Source of the DNA: JAHBVY01 sp964415255
Lineage (GTDB): Bacteria; Myxococcota_A; Polyangia; Polyangiales; Polyangiaceae
Length of the DNA: 64,000 nucleotides
Assembly: GCA_964415255.1 (NCBI GenBank)
Contig: CAYQAC010000001.1
Location: 42,391 to 106,390 of the forward strand
Direction of reading: 5' to 3'
The first letter of the stretch is position 1, and each line of letters starts with the position of its first letter. Shown one piece after another: positions 1 through 8,370 of the stretch. The position numbers and the translations under genes are program-made. Under the pieces are notes generated by a model. The model made no database searches. It was not told where the DNA came from and worked only from the letters and a program-made list of their open reading frames with translations.

Positions 1-3000
1 TGGGCGGCGCACCCACGCCACCCCCAACGAGCCTGCAAGAGCTCGCGCTGCGGCTCGCTGGGCGGGTGGACGCTGAGACCTTGCGTGCGGGTGAGGCACT
101 GGTGAGGCTCCATGACCAACGCGAGGCCGAAGCGGAGGCTACCCAGGTGCGCGGCGCCGTGGAGGCGAACCTCGCCGAGCATCCCAGGCAGAGTCGAGGC
201 ACGCCAAGCGCTCTAGAGCGTGTGGAGCCGGTCTTGCGCATCGCGCTCGCCCGCGCCTTGCGGCGCCGCGCCGAGCACGCCCGCGCCGCGAAGGTGCTGG
301 AGGCCGCGCGCGCGCAGCCACATTGCCTCGCGGAATTGTCTGAGTGTCACCGGCGCCTGGGTGAGCCAGCCACCGCGAGGCGCCTGGCGCTCAAGGTGCT
401 GAGCACCCCCGAGGCGCGCCCTGACGCTCAGGCGCGCGCGGCGGCGACCCTGGCGCGCGTGGCCCTCGCGGAGGGGAACACGGCCGAGGCGCTTCGGGCG
501 ATCGAGGGGGCGCCGTTCACCCCCGCGATCGCGGAGGCGCGCGCCCTGGCGGAGCTCGATCGAGCGCGGCGCGCGGAGGCGCCGCTCGACACCAAGGCGC
601 CGCTCCACACCAAAACGCCGCTCGACACCAAGACGCCGCTTGAGGCCGCGCTCCACAGCCTTGAGCTTGGCCTCACCACCGCGGCGGACGAAGAGGACAC
701 CGCGCGGCTCAGCGCCGTCCGCGGCATGATCGAGCACCAGCGCGGCGACACCCGCGCGGCTGGGCGCGCCTTCGCGAGCGCGGTGGAGTCAGCGCAGCGC
801 GCGGGGGCGCTATTCGAGGAGGCGAGCTACCTCACCGGGCTGGCCGCCGCGGCGAGCGACGCAGGCTGGGTGGGCCGCGCGCTCGCGGCCGCCGAGCGCG
901 CCGCGCTGATCTTCAACGGCCTAGGCGAGCGAGGCCTCGCCGCGCGTGCGCTGCTCAACCAGGCGGCGGCGGCGGGCGCCGCGGGCGCCACGGGCGCCGC
1001 GCTGCAAAGCGCCGAGCAGAGCCGCCTGCTCGCGGAGCGCTCCGGGGACCAGCGCTGCGCGCTGCTCGCTCAGCTCGCGTACGCTGCGCTGCTCATCGAC
1101 GCGGGCCGACTTGAGGAGGCCGAACACGCGCGCGCGCGCGCCGAGCGCGAGGCAGGATCCGCCGCTGATTCGTCAGTCATACTGCTTACTGCCGTGCTCC
1201 GGCTCCGCCTCGGTTCAGCGCCGCCGGACGCCTTGTCCTGGATCGCCCAGCACGACGCGCTGAGCCGCGCTCCGGGCGCCGAGGCAGCGCGCCTTGAGTG
1301 GCTGCGGGCGCGGCTCGACGCGCAACGAACGGCACCTGTCGGTCGCAGCGATGAGCTGCTCCGCGAGGCAATCGGCTTGATCGCGGTGAAGGAGCCGACG
1401 CCAGCGCGCGGTCAGGTGCTGCTCGCTGGGGCGCGGCTCGCCCTTGCGCTCAGCAGCGGCGACGCCGCGCGGCGCTTGTTCACCGAGGCGCGGCGCGTGG
1501 AGCGTCAGCTGCGCCGCAAGGTGCCAGCCGAGCTGCTCCCCAGCTTCGAGCTGCTCCCCTGGGTGACCGAGCTCCGCGCCGCGGGCGAGCTCGGTCACCT
1601 CGCGACATCAGGCGCCGGCGCGCTGGCCGCTGACCAGCTCGCGCGCCTGGAGCAGATCATCCGCTCCTTGAGCCGCCGCGACAGCCTGCGCGATCTGTTC
1701 GGTCAGATCCTCGACGCCTTGGTGCTCTGGGCCGGCGTCGAGCGTGGCCTCTTGCTCCTCACGGCGCCTGGAGGCGCGCTGCGCATCCGCGCGGCGCGCG
1801 GCCTCGTCAGCGGTGATCTCACAACCGACCAGCGCGCGCTCAGCATGACGCTCGCGCGGCGCGCGCTCGCGCGGCGCGAGCCAGTGGTCGCGGTGGACGC
1901 GCAGGGGGAGCTGCCAGAGCTCAGCGAGAGCGTGCACGCGCTGAACCTGCGCAGTGTCCTCGCGGCGCCGCTCTTGGCGCGCGGCGAGGCGCTCGGCGTG
2001 GTGTACCTCGACGACCGCGATCGGCGCGCCGCCTTCGGTGAGGCTGAGCGCGCCTGGGTGCGGCTGCTCGCCAGCGTCGCGGCGATCGCGATCGCGGAGG
2101 CGCGCGATCAGCTCGCGCTGCGCCGCGCCGCCCGGCGCGCCGAGCGCGCCGCGACCCGGCTTGAGCGCGAGCTCCGCGCTGAGCGCCGCAAGCCGCCGAA
2201 CGAACGAGCGCACCCAGAGCTCGTGGGCAGCAGCCCGGCGATGACCCAGCTCATCGAGCGGATCCGCAAGGTCGCCGAGACAGAGCTGCCAGTCCTTATC
2301 CTGGGTGAGAGCGGCACCGGCAAGGAGCTCGTGGCGCGCGCCATCCACCAAGACAGCGCGCGCGCACCGCGCGCGCTGGTGGTCGAGAACTGCGCCGCCA
2401 TCCCCGAGACGCTGCTTGAGTCAGCGCTGTTCGGCCACGTGCGGGGCGCCTTCACCGGCGCCGACCGCGCGCGCCCAGGGCTGTTCGAGCTGGCGAACGG
2501 GGGCACCCTGTTCCTCGATGAGGTGGGTGAGATGAGCCTCGGCATGCAGGCCAAGCTGCTCCGCGTGCTCGAGTCCGGCGAGGTGCGCGCCGTGGGCAGC
2601 TCACGGACGGAGCACGTCGACGTGCGGATCATCGCCGCCACTCATCGCGACTTAGCCGCGCGCGTGCGCGAAGGGAGCTTCCGTGAAGATCTCCGGTACC
2701 GCTTGGAGGTGCTCAGCCTGAACGTGCCGCCGCTCCGCGAGCGCAAGGAGGACATCCGCGAGCTCGTGGCGCACTTCATCGCGCGGCATCCCACGGCGCG
2801 GGGAGCTCCTGCGCGCCTCAGCCCCGCCGCGCTGCGCCTACTGGAAGCCTACCCTTGGCCAGGCAACGTCCGGCAGCTTGAGAACGAGCTGCTGCGCGCG
2901 CTGGTGCTCGGCGGCGATCCGCTCACAGCAGAGCACTTCAGCGCTGAGCTCTCGCAGCGCCGTGAGCCAGGCAGTGAGGTGCCCAACCCCACCCTAAAAG

Positions 3001-3146
3001 AAGCGGTGACGAGGCTGCAACGGCGCCTCTTAGAGGAGGCGCTCACGGCGACGCACGGCAATCAGTCGGAGGCAGCTCGGCAGCTCGGCGTCTCACGCTA
3101 CGGCCTCCAAAAAATGCTCCGGCGCCTCGAGACGGAGGACACGTGA
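1..3146 (+). CDS. Sigma-54-dependent activator with TPR and GAF sensor regions (5' end outside window)
   Basis: Transcriptional activator of the NtrC/bEBP family, acting on sigma-54 RNA polymerase. Counting from the first in-window GTG at 66, residues about 40-520 are alanine-rich helical repeats of TPR type and about 538-690 a GAF sensor domain. An AAA+ ATPase follows, with Walker A GESGTGKE near 748, the sigma-54-contact loop GAFTGA near 794 and Walker B LFLDEVGE near 815. A Fis-type helix-turn-helix ends the protein (SEAARQLGVSRYGLQ, near 1000). The frame is open without a stop from base 3 to 66, so the true start is probably upstream and the protein longer; related myxobacterial proteins often begin with a protein kinase domain, which cannot be checked here. 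All ATPase motifs are intact. The family assignment is sure; the signal sensed is unknown. Confidence 0.93.
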   Translation, partial: GGAPTPPPTSLQELALRLAGRVDAETLRAGEALVRLHDQREAEAEATQVRGAVEANLAEHPRQSRGTPSALERVEPVLRIALARALRRRAEHARAAKVLEAARAQPHCLAELSECHRRLGEPATARRLALKVLSTPEARPDAQARAAATLARVALAEGNTAEALRAIEGAPFTPAIAEARALAELDRARRAEAPLDTKAPLHTKTPLDTKTPLEAALHSLELGLTTAADEEDTARLSAVRGMIEHQRGDTRAAGRAFASAVESAQRAGALFEEASYLTGLAAAASDAGWVGRALAAAERAALIFNGLGERGLAARALLNQAAAAGAAGATGAALQSAEQSRLLAERSGDQRCALLAQLAYAALLIDAGRLEEAEHARARAEREAGSAADSSVILLTAVLRLRLGSAPPDALSWIAQHDALSRAPGAEAARLEWLRARLDAQRTAPVGRSDELLREAIGLIAVKEPTPARGQVLLAGARLALALSSGDAARRLFTEARRVERQLRRKVPAELLPSFELLPWVTELRAAGELGHLATSGAGALAADQLARLEQIIRSLSRRDSLRDLFGQILDALVLWAGVERGLLLLTAPGGALRIRAARGLVSGDLTTDQRALSMTLARRALARREPVVAVDAQGELPELSESVHALNLRSVLAAPLLARGEALGVVYLDDRDRRAAFGEAERAWVRLLASVAAIAIAEARDQLALRRAARRAERAATRLERELRAERRKPPNERAHPELVGSSPAMTQLIERIRKVAETELPVLILGESGTGKELVARAIHQDSARAPRALVVENCAAIPETLLESALFGHVRGAFTGADRARPGLFELANGGTLFLDEVGEMSLGMQAKLLRVLESGEVRAVGSSRTEHVDVRIIAATHRDLAARVREGSFREDLRYRLEVLSLNVPPLRERKEDIRELVAHFIARHPTARGAPARLSPAALRLLEAYPWPGNVRQLENELLRALVLGGDPLTAEHFSAELSQRREPGSEVPNPTLKEAVTRLQRRLLEEALTATHGNQSEAARQLGVSRYGLQKMLRRLETEDT
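579..644 (+). repeat. In-frame 18-bp tandem repeat within the activator gene
   Basis: Three full 18-bp units and one partial unit encode APLDTK, APLHTK, TPLDTK and TPLE. They form a linker between helical repeats. The unit length keeps the frame, as in other tandem repeats of this window. Confidence 0.8.
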
Positions 3147-3275
3147 GGCGCCGCGGCCCATCAGGAAACTTTACGCGGGCGCGATAGCTAGCTAACCGAA
3201 GCCTGAATGCACACGGGAGCGCTCAGCTTGGCCGAGCTCACGAGCGCTCGGCGCGGACCGATGGGGGCGGTGCTC

Positions 3276-3431
3276 GTTCAGCGCGCCCTGTTTGTTCAGC
3301 GCGCCCAAGTCGTTCAGAGCGCCCTCGTTCAGAGTGCCCTGTGTGTTCAGAGTGCCCTGTGTGTTCAGAGTGCCCTGCTCGTTCAGAACGCCCTGCTCAG
3401 CGCGCCCTGTTTGTGCAGCGCGCCCTGCTTT
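3276..3431 (+). repeat. Array of nine 15/18-bp units (GTTCAGnGnGCCCTGnnn) just upstream of the Dam-like gene
   Basis: Nine imperfect direct repeats of the form gttcagagtgccctgtgt follow one another and stop 4 bp before the methylase ATG. Every unit is 15 or 18 bp, so all frames stay open. The frame starting with ATG 3207 runs through the array as VQSALC-type repeats and stops at 3455, after the methylase start, so it could be a leader ORF coupled to it. Nothing else is visible in 3147-3275. Confidence 0.85.
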
Positions 3432-3435
3432 GGCC

Positions 3436-4314
3436 ATGGCAGGCGCCGTGAGTGATCGTGAGCTGACGACGACGGACAAGCTCGTGAGGCCCAAGCCAGT
3501 GCTCAAGTGGGCAGGCGGCAAATCGAGCTTGCTCCCGGAGGTGCTGGCGCGGCTCCCCGCGTCGATAGACACCTACTATGAGCCCTTCCTCGGCGGGGCG
3601 GCGGTGTTCTTCGCGCTGGCCGCGGAGGGCCGCTTCAAGCGCGCCGTGCTCGCCGACAAGAACTCCGAGCTCATCAATGTGTACCGCGTGGTGCAGCGCC
3701 ACGTGGGGCAGCTCATCCGCAAGCTCAGCGCCATGCCCCACGAGGAGCCGTACTACTACGAGCTCCGAGAGAACATTCCACCAGGAAAAATTGATCAGGC
3801 AGCGCGCACCATCTACCTGAACCGCACCGGCTACAACGGCCTCTACCGCGTGAACCGCTCGGGCGTGTTCAACGTCCCGTTCGGCCGCTACAAGAACCCG
3901 AAGGTGTGCGACGAAGCGCGGCTCCGCGCCGCCTCCCACGCGCTGAAGCACGCCGAGCTCCACGTGGCCGACTTCGCCCAAGCGACGGAGGGGGCCGGGC
4001 CCGGCGATGTCGTCTACTTCGACCCGCCCTACGCGCCGAGCTCACCCACGGCAAACTTCACCAGCTACCACCATGAACCGTTCGGGGCTGATGAGCAGGG
4101 GCGCTTGCTCACGCTGTTCAAGGCCCTGAGCAAGCGCGGCGCCTTCACCTTGCTGTCCAACTCGGACACCCTAGAGACACGCGCCCTCTACCAGGGCCTC
4201 TTGATCGAGGAGGTGAAGGTGCGCCGCCCCATCAACTCCCGCGGCAGCGGCCGTGGCCACGTGGGGGAGCTGCTGGTGAGCCCAGCGCGCCCACCACGCC
4301 GCAAAGTCCGCTAA
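3436..4314 (+). CDS. Dam-family DNA N6-adenine methyltransferase (orphan)
   Basis: Transfers a methyl group from SAM to adenine N6 in DNA; the family (D12 class, Dam/DpnM) usually recognises GATC, but specificity is not shown by the sequence. The 292-residue product has the SAM-binding start VLKWAGGKSSLLPEV (near 22), FLGGAAVFF, and the catalytic DPPY at about 196 followed by PTANFTSYH. Length is normal for the family. ATG 3436 is chosen because it lies just before conserved sequence; the open frame extends upstream only through tandem repeats (TTG 3292), and GTG 3448 is an alternative. No restriction enzyme gene is adjacent, so it looks like an orphan methylase that marks DNA for regulation, repair or replication control. 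The repeat array directly upstream may affect its expression. Confidence 0.93.
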   Translation: MAGAVSDRELTTTDKLVRPKPVLKWAGGKSSLLPEVLARLPASIDTYYEPFLGGAAVFFALAAEGRFKRAVLADKNSELINVYRVVQRHVGQLIRKLSAMPHEEPYYYELRENIPPGKIDQAARTIYLNRTGYNGLYRVNRSGVFNVPFGRYKNPKVCDEARLRAASHALKHAELHVADFAQATEGAGPGDVVYFDPPYAPSSPTANFTSYHHEPFGADEQGRLLTLFKALSKRGAFTLLSNSDTLETRALYQGLLIEEVKVRRPINSRGSGRGHVGELLVSPARPPRRKVR

Positions 4315-4487
4315 GCTGACGATGGGCACCCTGGCGCCACCCCAGCGCGCCCAAAGTCAGCTTCCCTGACTCCAAGCCACACAGCGCCACCCCAGCGCCA
4401 CCCCAGCGCGCCCAAAGTCAGCTTCCCTGACCCCAAGCCACCCCAGCGCCACCCCGCCACCCCAGCGCAAACGTCAGCCGAACTGAC
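4315..4487. repeat. Repeat-filled intergenic spacer with GTCAG/CTGAC inverted repeats
   Basis: Two near-identical 40-bp direct repeats (about 4341-4380 and 4402-4441) each contain GTCAGCTTCCCTGAC (4356-4370, 4417-4431). A third hairpin, GTCAGCCGAACTGAC (4473-4487), abuts the stop codon of the minus-strand kinase. Read on the minus strand its loop is TTCGG. The spacer separates convergent genes, so the hairpins may act as terminators, though no T-tract follows. Confidence 0.75.
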
Positions 4488-6209
4488 TCAAGCCGCGTCC
4501 ACCTCGAGCTCTTGAAACAGCGGGCGCAGCTCTGGGCGGCTGCGCAGCGGCGCGCAGAAGGCGCTGGCCAGCGCCAACAGCTCACGCTCCAGCTCGTCGG
4601 CGCGGCGCCCCGCGTCGCCGATCGCCTGCTCGCGCTGAGCGCGCTCAGCCTCAATCGCCTCCTCGTGGCGCGCCAGGCTCTCACGCAGGCTCTTGATCTG
4701 AAACTCCAGATCGTCCACCTCGGTGCGCTTCGCGGCGCTGAGCGCGATCGCCCCCTTCAGCTCCTCCTTGATCGCCATCCACGCGTCGACGCGCGCCGCC
4801 ATCTCACGGTAGGCCGCTGAGAGCTCGACGTAGGGCTCTTGAAAACCGCTCCGCCCCTCCCAAGTGATCACCGCGCGGTGCGCCTCGGTCACCACCTCAC
4901 GCTCGGCCTCGAACCGCGTGCGCAGCGCCGCCACGGCGGCGTCGGCGTCCTTCAGGGCGTCTTTCGCGCGGCTGGTGTCGATGCCCAGGGCGTCCATCGC
5001 GTTGCCGAAGCGCTGACGGCCGTCCTTACCCCGACGCTCAATGCCCTCAAGCGTCCGCTGATCTTGCATCCCCCGTGAGCGCAGCTCAGCCACCTCTTGC
5101 ACGAAGCGGCGCACCCCCGCGAGTTGGCTCACGAGCTCAGCCGGCGGCGACGCGGGGTACACCTTGGTCAGCATCTGCTCGAACACCACGGTGCGGCGCA
5201 CCCAGCGATCGAGCGCCACCGGCGGCAGCGTGGGCGCCGGCCCGAGCTCGCTCAGGCGCTCGACTGGATCTTCCGGGACGCGGATCCCGATCGCGCCGGC
5301 GATCGCCACCAGATCGTTGTGCAGCCGGTGCGCGTCCACCGGACGATCCGCAGGGTCCTTCGCCATCAGCTGGAGCACCAGCTGATCGAGCGCCTCAGGG
5401 ATCGAGTCATCTAGCGTCCGGGGCCCAGGCGGCTCCTCCTTCAAATGCTTGATGAAGTAGGAGGCCACGTCCGGCGCGTCGAACGGCAGCTGCCCCGTCA
5501 GCATCTCGAACATGATGACGCCCACCGCGTACAGATCAGCGGCGGGGCCTGACTCCGTCGAGGTGATGCGCTCAGGCGCCATGTACTGCGGGGTGCCGAA
5601 CACCTCGCCCGCGCCGGTGAGGCGGCTGTCTTGCAGCGAGCGCGCGATGCCAAAATCAAGCAGCTTGACCGCCTCAGCGCCGCCTGACTGCGCGATGAAG
5701 ATGTTCTCCGGCTTCAGGTCGCGGTGAATCACCTCGAAGTCGTGGGCGCGCGCCAGCGCCCGGGCGATCTGGATCCACTGCGGGAGCGCGCGCTCGAGCG
5801 GCACCTTCCCGCGCTCGACGAGCTCCGCCAAGCTCTCACCCTGGAGCAGCTCCATCACCAAGTAGAGCGCGCCGTCCTCGAGCTCACCTTGATCGAAGAT
5901 CTCGATGATGTTCGGGTGCGCCAGCTTCTGCGCGCTCTTCGCTTCCCTACGGAAACGCTCGCGCACCACCTTGTTGCCGACCAGCGCCGCGCTCATGATC
6001 TTCACGGCGCAGGGGCGGTCCACCAGGCGGTGCCGCGCGCGGTACACCGTGGCCATCCCGCCCTCGCCGAGCACGTCCTCGATCAAGTAGCGACCGGCGA
6101 GGGTGGTGCCGATCCTCGGGTCCTGGATCTCGACCAGCCCTTCGCCATCCACGAAGCAAATCGTGCTGTCGCTTGGGTACTTCAGGTTGCAGACGGGGCA
6201 CTGCTTCAT
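4488..6209 (-). CDS. Ser/Thr protein kinase with N-terminal zinc ribbon and C-terminal coiled coil
   Basis: Hanks-type (PknB-like) cytoplasmic kinase, 573 aa from ATG 6209. This start is preferred over the upstream in-frame codon at 6233 because it begins with a small zinc-ribbon-like motif (MKQCPVCNLKYPSDSTIC). The kinase domain spans about 40-300, with glycine loop GEGGMATVY (48-56), catalytic lysine in AVKIM (about 70), catalytic loop HRDLKPEN, DFG and an APE-type segment (YMAPERI). No transmembrane segment is seen. Residues about 370-565 are rich in charged heptads (EAERAQREQAIGDAGRRADELE), a long coiled coil likely used for partner binding. Substrates are unknown. It is active by motif. 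Confidence 0.93.
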   Translation of the reverse strand: MKQCPVCNLKYPSDSTICFVDGEGLVEIQDPRIGTTLAGRYLIEDVLGEGGMATVYRARHRLVDRPCAVKIMSAALVGNKVVRERFRREAKSAQKLAHPNIIEIFDQGELEDGALYLVMELLQGESLAELVERGKVPLERALPQWIQIARALARAHDFEVIHRDLKPENIFIAQSGGAEAVKLLDFGIARSLQDSRLTGAGEVFGTPQYMAPERITSTESGPAADLYAVGVIMFEMLTGQLPFDAPDVASYFIKHLKEEPPGPRTLDDSIPEALDQLVLQLMAKDPADRPVDAHRLHNDLVAIAGAIGIRVPEDPVERLSELGPAPTLPPVALDRWVRRTVVFEQMLTKVYPASPPAELVSQLAGVRRFVQEVAELRSRGMQDQRTLEGIERRGKDGRQRFGNAMDALGIDTSRAKDALKDADAAVAALRTRFEAEREVVTEAHRAVITWEGRSGFQEPYVELSAAYREMAARVDAWMAIKEELKGAIALSAAKRTEVDDLEFQIKSLRESLARHEEAIEAERAQREQAIGDAGRRADELERELLALASAFCAPLRSRPELRPLFQELEVDAA

Positions 6210-6369
6210 GGTCGGGCCAGGCGGAGCGTACACCAGGGCGCGATGCGATCCGTCGATAGGCAGTGAGCCCCCCAGGTTTCCCGCTGGCTGCGCTCCGCTC
6301 GGCTCACGATCCCCACCCGCACGAAGCCAAAATTATCAACAATATCCAATGCTTGCAGCCCTATTAGGC

Positions 6370-8013
6370 TCACGGTTCGAACCGATCGGAGGAGGCGATC
6401 ACCACGCCCTCCCCTTCCCCTGCCCCCTGGGCGGCGGCCTCACGCGCCTCCACCGACCCCTCAGCCGGCGGCGGCAACAGGCTCTCCGCGTCGGCGCCCG
6501 CGGGCACGATGAAGTGCTCCGGCGTCGCGGGGTACACGTCGATGCTCTCCTCCACCCGCGTCTCCCCCGAGCTTAGCCGCAGCTCACGCAGGCGCCGCAA
6601 GCGGTAGCCGCGGATCCCCTTCTGCTTCTTCACCACGGTGCCTTCGCTGAGCCAGGGGCTCACCGTGACCTTACGGCGGAAGGGCAGCACCGCGAGCGTC
6701 TCCGCGTGCCACTTCACCTCCGCTGGGCGCTCTGCGCCGAGCAGCTGCACCAAGAGCTCGTTACCACGCACCACCGTGCTGACCACCACCGGGAACGGCC
6801 AGGGGTTCTTGAGCTTCAAGTCCACGCTCGGCCAAGCCACGGTGGCGTCGAGGCCGAGCGGCATGTACGGCGAGGGGCGCGAGTGCGGCGCCCGCTCCAC
6901 CACGTCGAGCCCACCGTAGACGGCCGCCGCGTGCAGCGTGCTCGAGACCTGGCAGGTGCCGCCGCCGACGCCTCGCACCATTTCCCCTCGGAAAATCTCC
7001 CAACCCGGGCGGAAGCCGTTCGCCAAGGTGCGCGCGCCGACCAGCTCGTTGAAGCTCACGAGCTCGCCAGGGGCGAGCACCACGCCGCGCAGCCGCTCCG
7101 CCGCGGTCTCGATGTTGGTCGCGCGGTTGTCGGCGTCGCCCCCACGCCCGAACCGGGTGCTGAACTCCCCCACCAAGCGCCGCACCTCCACCTTCGCGAG
7201 CGAGTCAGCGTTCACCTCGGGCTCGAGCCTCGCCACCGCGGCCACCACCGACTGAGCGCCCAGCTCGGCGAGCAGGCGCTCCGCGGTGCCGTCCACGTCG
7301 AGGAAGGCGCCTGGCTCCCCGGCGATGATCGGGAGCGTCACGGCGCCCACCTCGCCGTCCTTCACCGCGCCGAGCCCCGCCAGATCGAAGCGCGCGGCGA
7401 CGCCCGCCACGTCGCTCCGCTCCTTCATCGCCGCGAGCTGCGCCGCGAGGCGCTCCCGATCCCAGCGGGGGTGAAGGGGTATGTCTACCTGACCGAGCGC
7501 CGCTGCCCGACGCTCTCGGTGCCGCTTGAGCCAGCTCCCCCGCGTGCCCACCGTCCGCACCCGGCGCGTGAGCTCAGCGTCCAACAGCTCAAGCCCCAGC
7601 TCATCCAGCCGCGCCTCCACCACCACGTCAGTCACACTGACCGCCGAGCCGGCTGAAGCGACTGAGCCCGCTGAGTCCTGTGAGCCCACCGGCAGCACCA
7701 CCTGCACCCGCCGCGCGCGCAGCGCCTCCAGGCGCGCGGCGATCTGAGGCTCAAGCGCCTGCGACGCGTCGAGCGGCACCCCACCGAGCTTGATGCCTGG
7801 CGCGAACCCACGCGGCAGCTCCCGTGGCCACGCGTAAGCCGCCGCGCCCCCCGCGCCCACCAGCGCCAGGAGGCTCACCCAGCCGGCGGCCCGCCGAGCC
7901 CAACGCCGAGACCTCACCCCGGCGAGTTTGCCAGATGCCAGCGGCCTCGCAAGCCGGCGCCCGGATCGCCACGCTAGGCGCGGCTCTAGGCGCAGCGGAT
8001 GACCTTTCCTCAC
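6370..8013 (-). CDS. VanW family membrane-anchored protein
   Basis: VanW-domain protein (YoaR-like) of unknown biochemical role; relatives lie in cell-envelope and vancomycin-resistance loci. One transmembrane anchor (WVSLLALVGAGGAAAYAW, near 44-61) is followed by a long extracytoplasmic region with peptidoglycan-binding-4-like features. The VanW signature near 290-430 includes RATNIETAAERL, PGELVSFNELVG, GGGTCQVSSTLH and LKNPWPFPV. The given start is GTG 8013; GTG 7917, nearer the anchor, is equally possible because the first 32 residues are arginine-rich and have no recognisable motif. It stands alone between the kinase and a divergent methyltransferase gene. Confidence 0.88.
   Translation of the reverse strand: MRKGHPLRLEPRLAWRSGRRLARPLASGKLAGVRSRRWARRAAGWVSLLALVGAGGAAAYAWPRELPRGFAPGIKLGGVPLDASQALEPQIAARLEALRARRVQVVLPVGSQDSAGSVASAGSAVSVTDVVVEARLDELGLELLDAELTRRVRTVGTRGSWLKRHRERRAAALGQVDIPLHPRWDRERLAAQLAAMKERSDVAGVAARFDLAGLGAVKDGEVGAVTLPIIAGEPGAFLDVDGTAERLLAELGAQSVVAAVARLEPEVNADSLAKVEVRRLVGEFSTRFGRGGDADNRATNIETAAERLRGVVLAPGELVSFNELVGARTLANGFRPGWEIFRGEMVRGVGGGTCQVSSTLHAAAVYGGLDVVERAPHSRPSPYMPLGLDATVAWPSVDLKLKNPWPFPVVVSTVVRGNELLVQLLGAERPAEVKWHAETLAVLPFRRKVTVSPWLSEGTVVKKQKGIRGYRLRRLRELRLSSGETRVEESIDVYPATPEHFIVPAGADAESLLPPPAEGSVEAREAAAQGAGEGEGVVIASSDRFEP
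6981..6994. repeat. AT-armed palindrome TTTCC-N4-GGAAA (perfect copy)
   Basis: TTTCCCCTCGGAAA lies inside the VanW gene. It is one of four perfect members of a family of 14-bp palindromes scattered through genes of this window; see findings. Confidence 0.7.
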
Positions 8014-8370
8014 GGATATTCACGGAGCACGCCCAACCCCCAAACCCTGAGCCCTCCTCAACCAGCACAGACCCACCCGCGCGGCGTGAACACGACGAGC
8101 GGCGCAACGCTGACCCCGCGGACACGATATCTCACGACACCGCGAGACGACGCGCACACGACCCTGCTCAAGATCACCTGAGCCCCTGCGCAACGCGTAG
8201 CCGAGCACTGCGCAGCGCCCTTCGCACCCAACTCATCTGGTGATTTCACCCTTGGCAGCGGCGCACGGGGACCTAGGCTCCCTGCGCCCTTTCAAGGGGG
8301 GCGTCCAGGTTTGTCTCAGGCCCGCTTCCGTGCTTGGGTCCCGCCTCACTCACTCAAATTAAGGTCTCGA
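8014..8370. other. Intergenic region between divergent VanW and methyltransferase genes
   Basis: No convincing gene is present. It holds a one-mismatch copy of the AT-armed palindrome (TTTCCTCACGGATA, 8005-8018) at the VanW start, and a copy of the G-run element in reverse (GCCCAACCCCCAAACCC, 8031-8047). Promoters for both divergent genes must lie here, but no clear -35/-10 pair can be named. Confidence 0.6.

Noticed and set aside
3276..3431. CRISPR-like array
   Set aside because: Units of 15-18 bp without unique spacers, and no cas genes nearby; these are simple tandem repeats.
3192..3572. 126-codon minus-strand ORF through the repeat array upstream of the methylase
   Set aside because: It is open only because all repeat units are multiples of three; its C- and N-terminal parts are shadows of the methylase gene and the spacer.
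6706..7656. 316-codon plus-strand ORF opposite the VanW gene
   Set aside because: His/Arg/Ala-rich antisense shadow; the minus frame has conserved VanW motifs.
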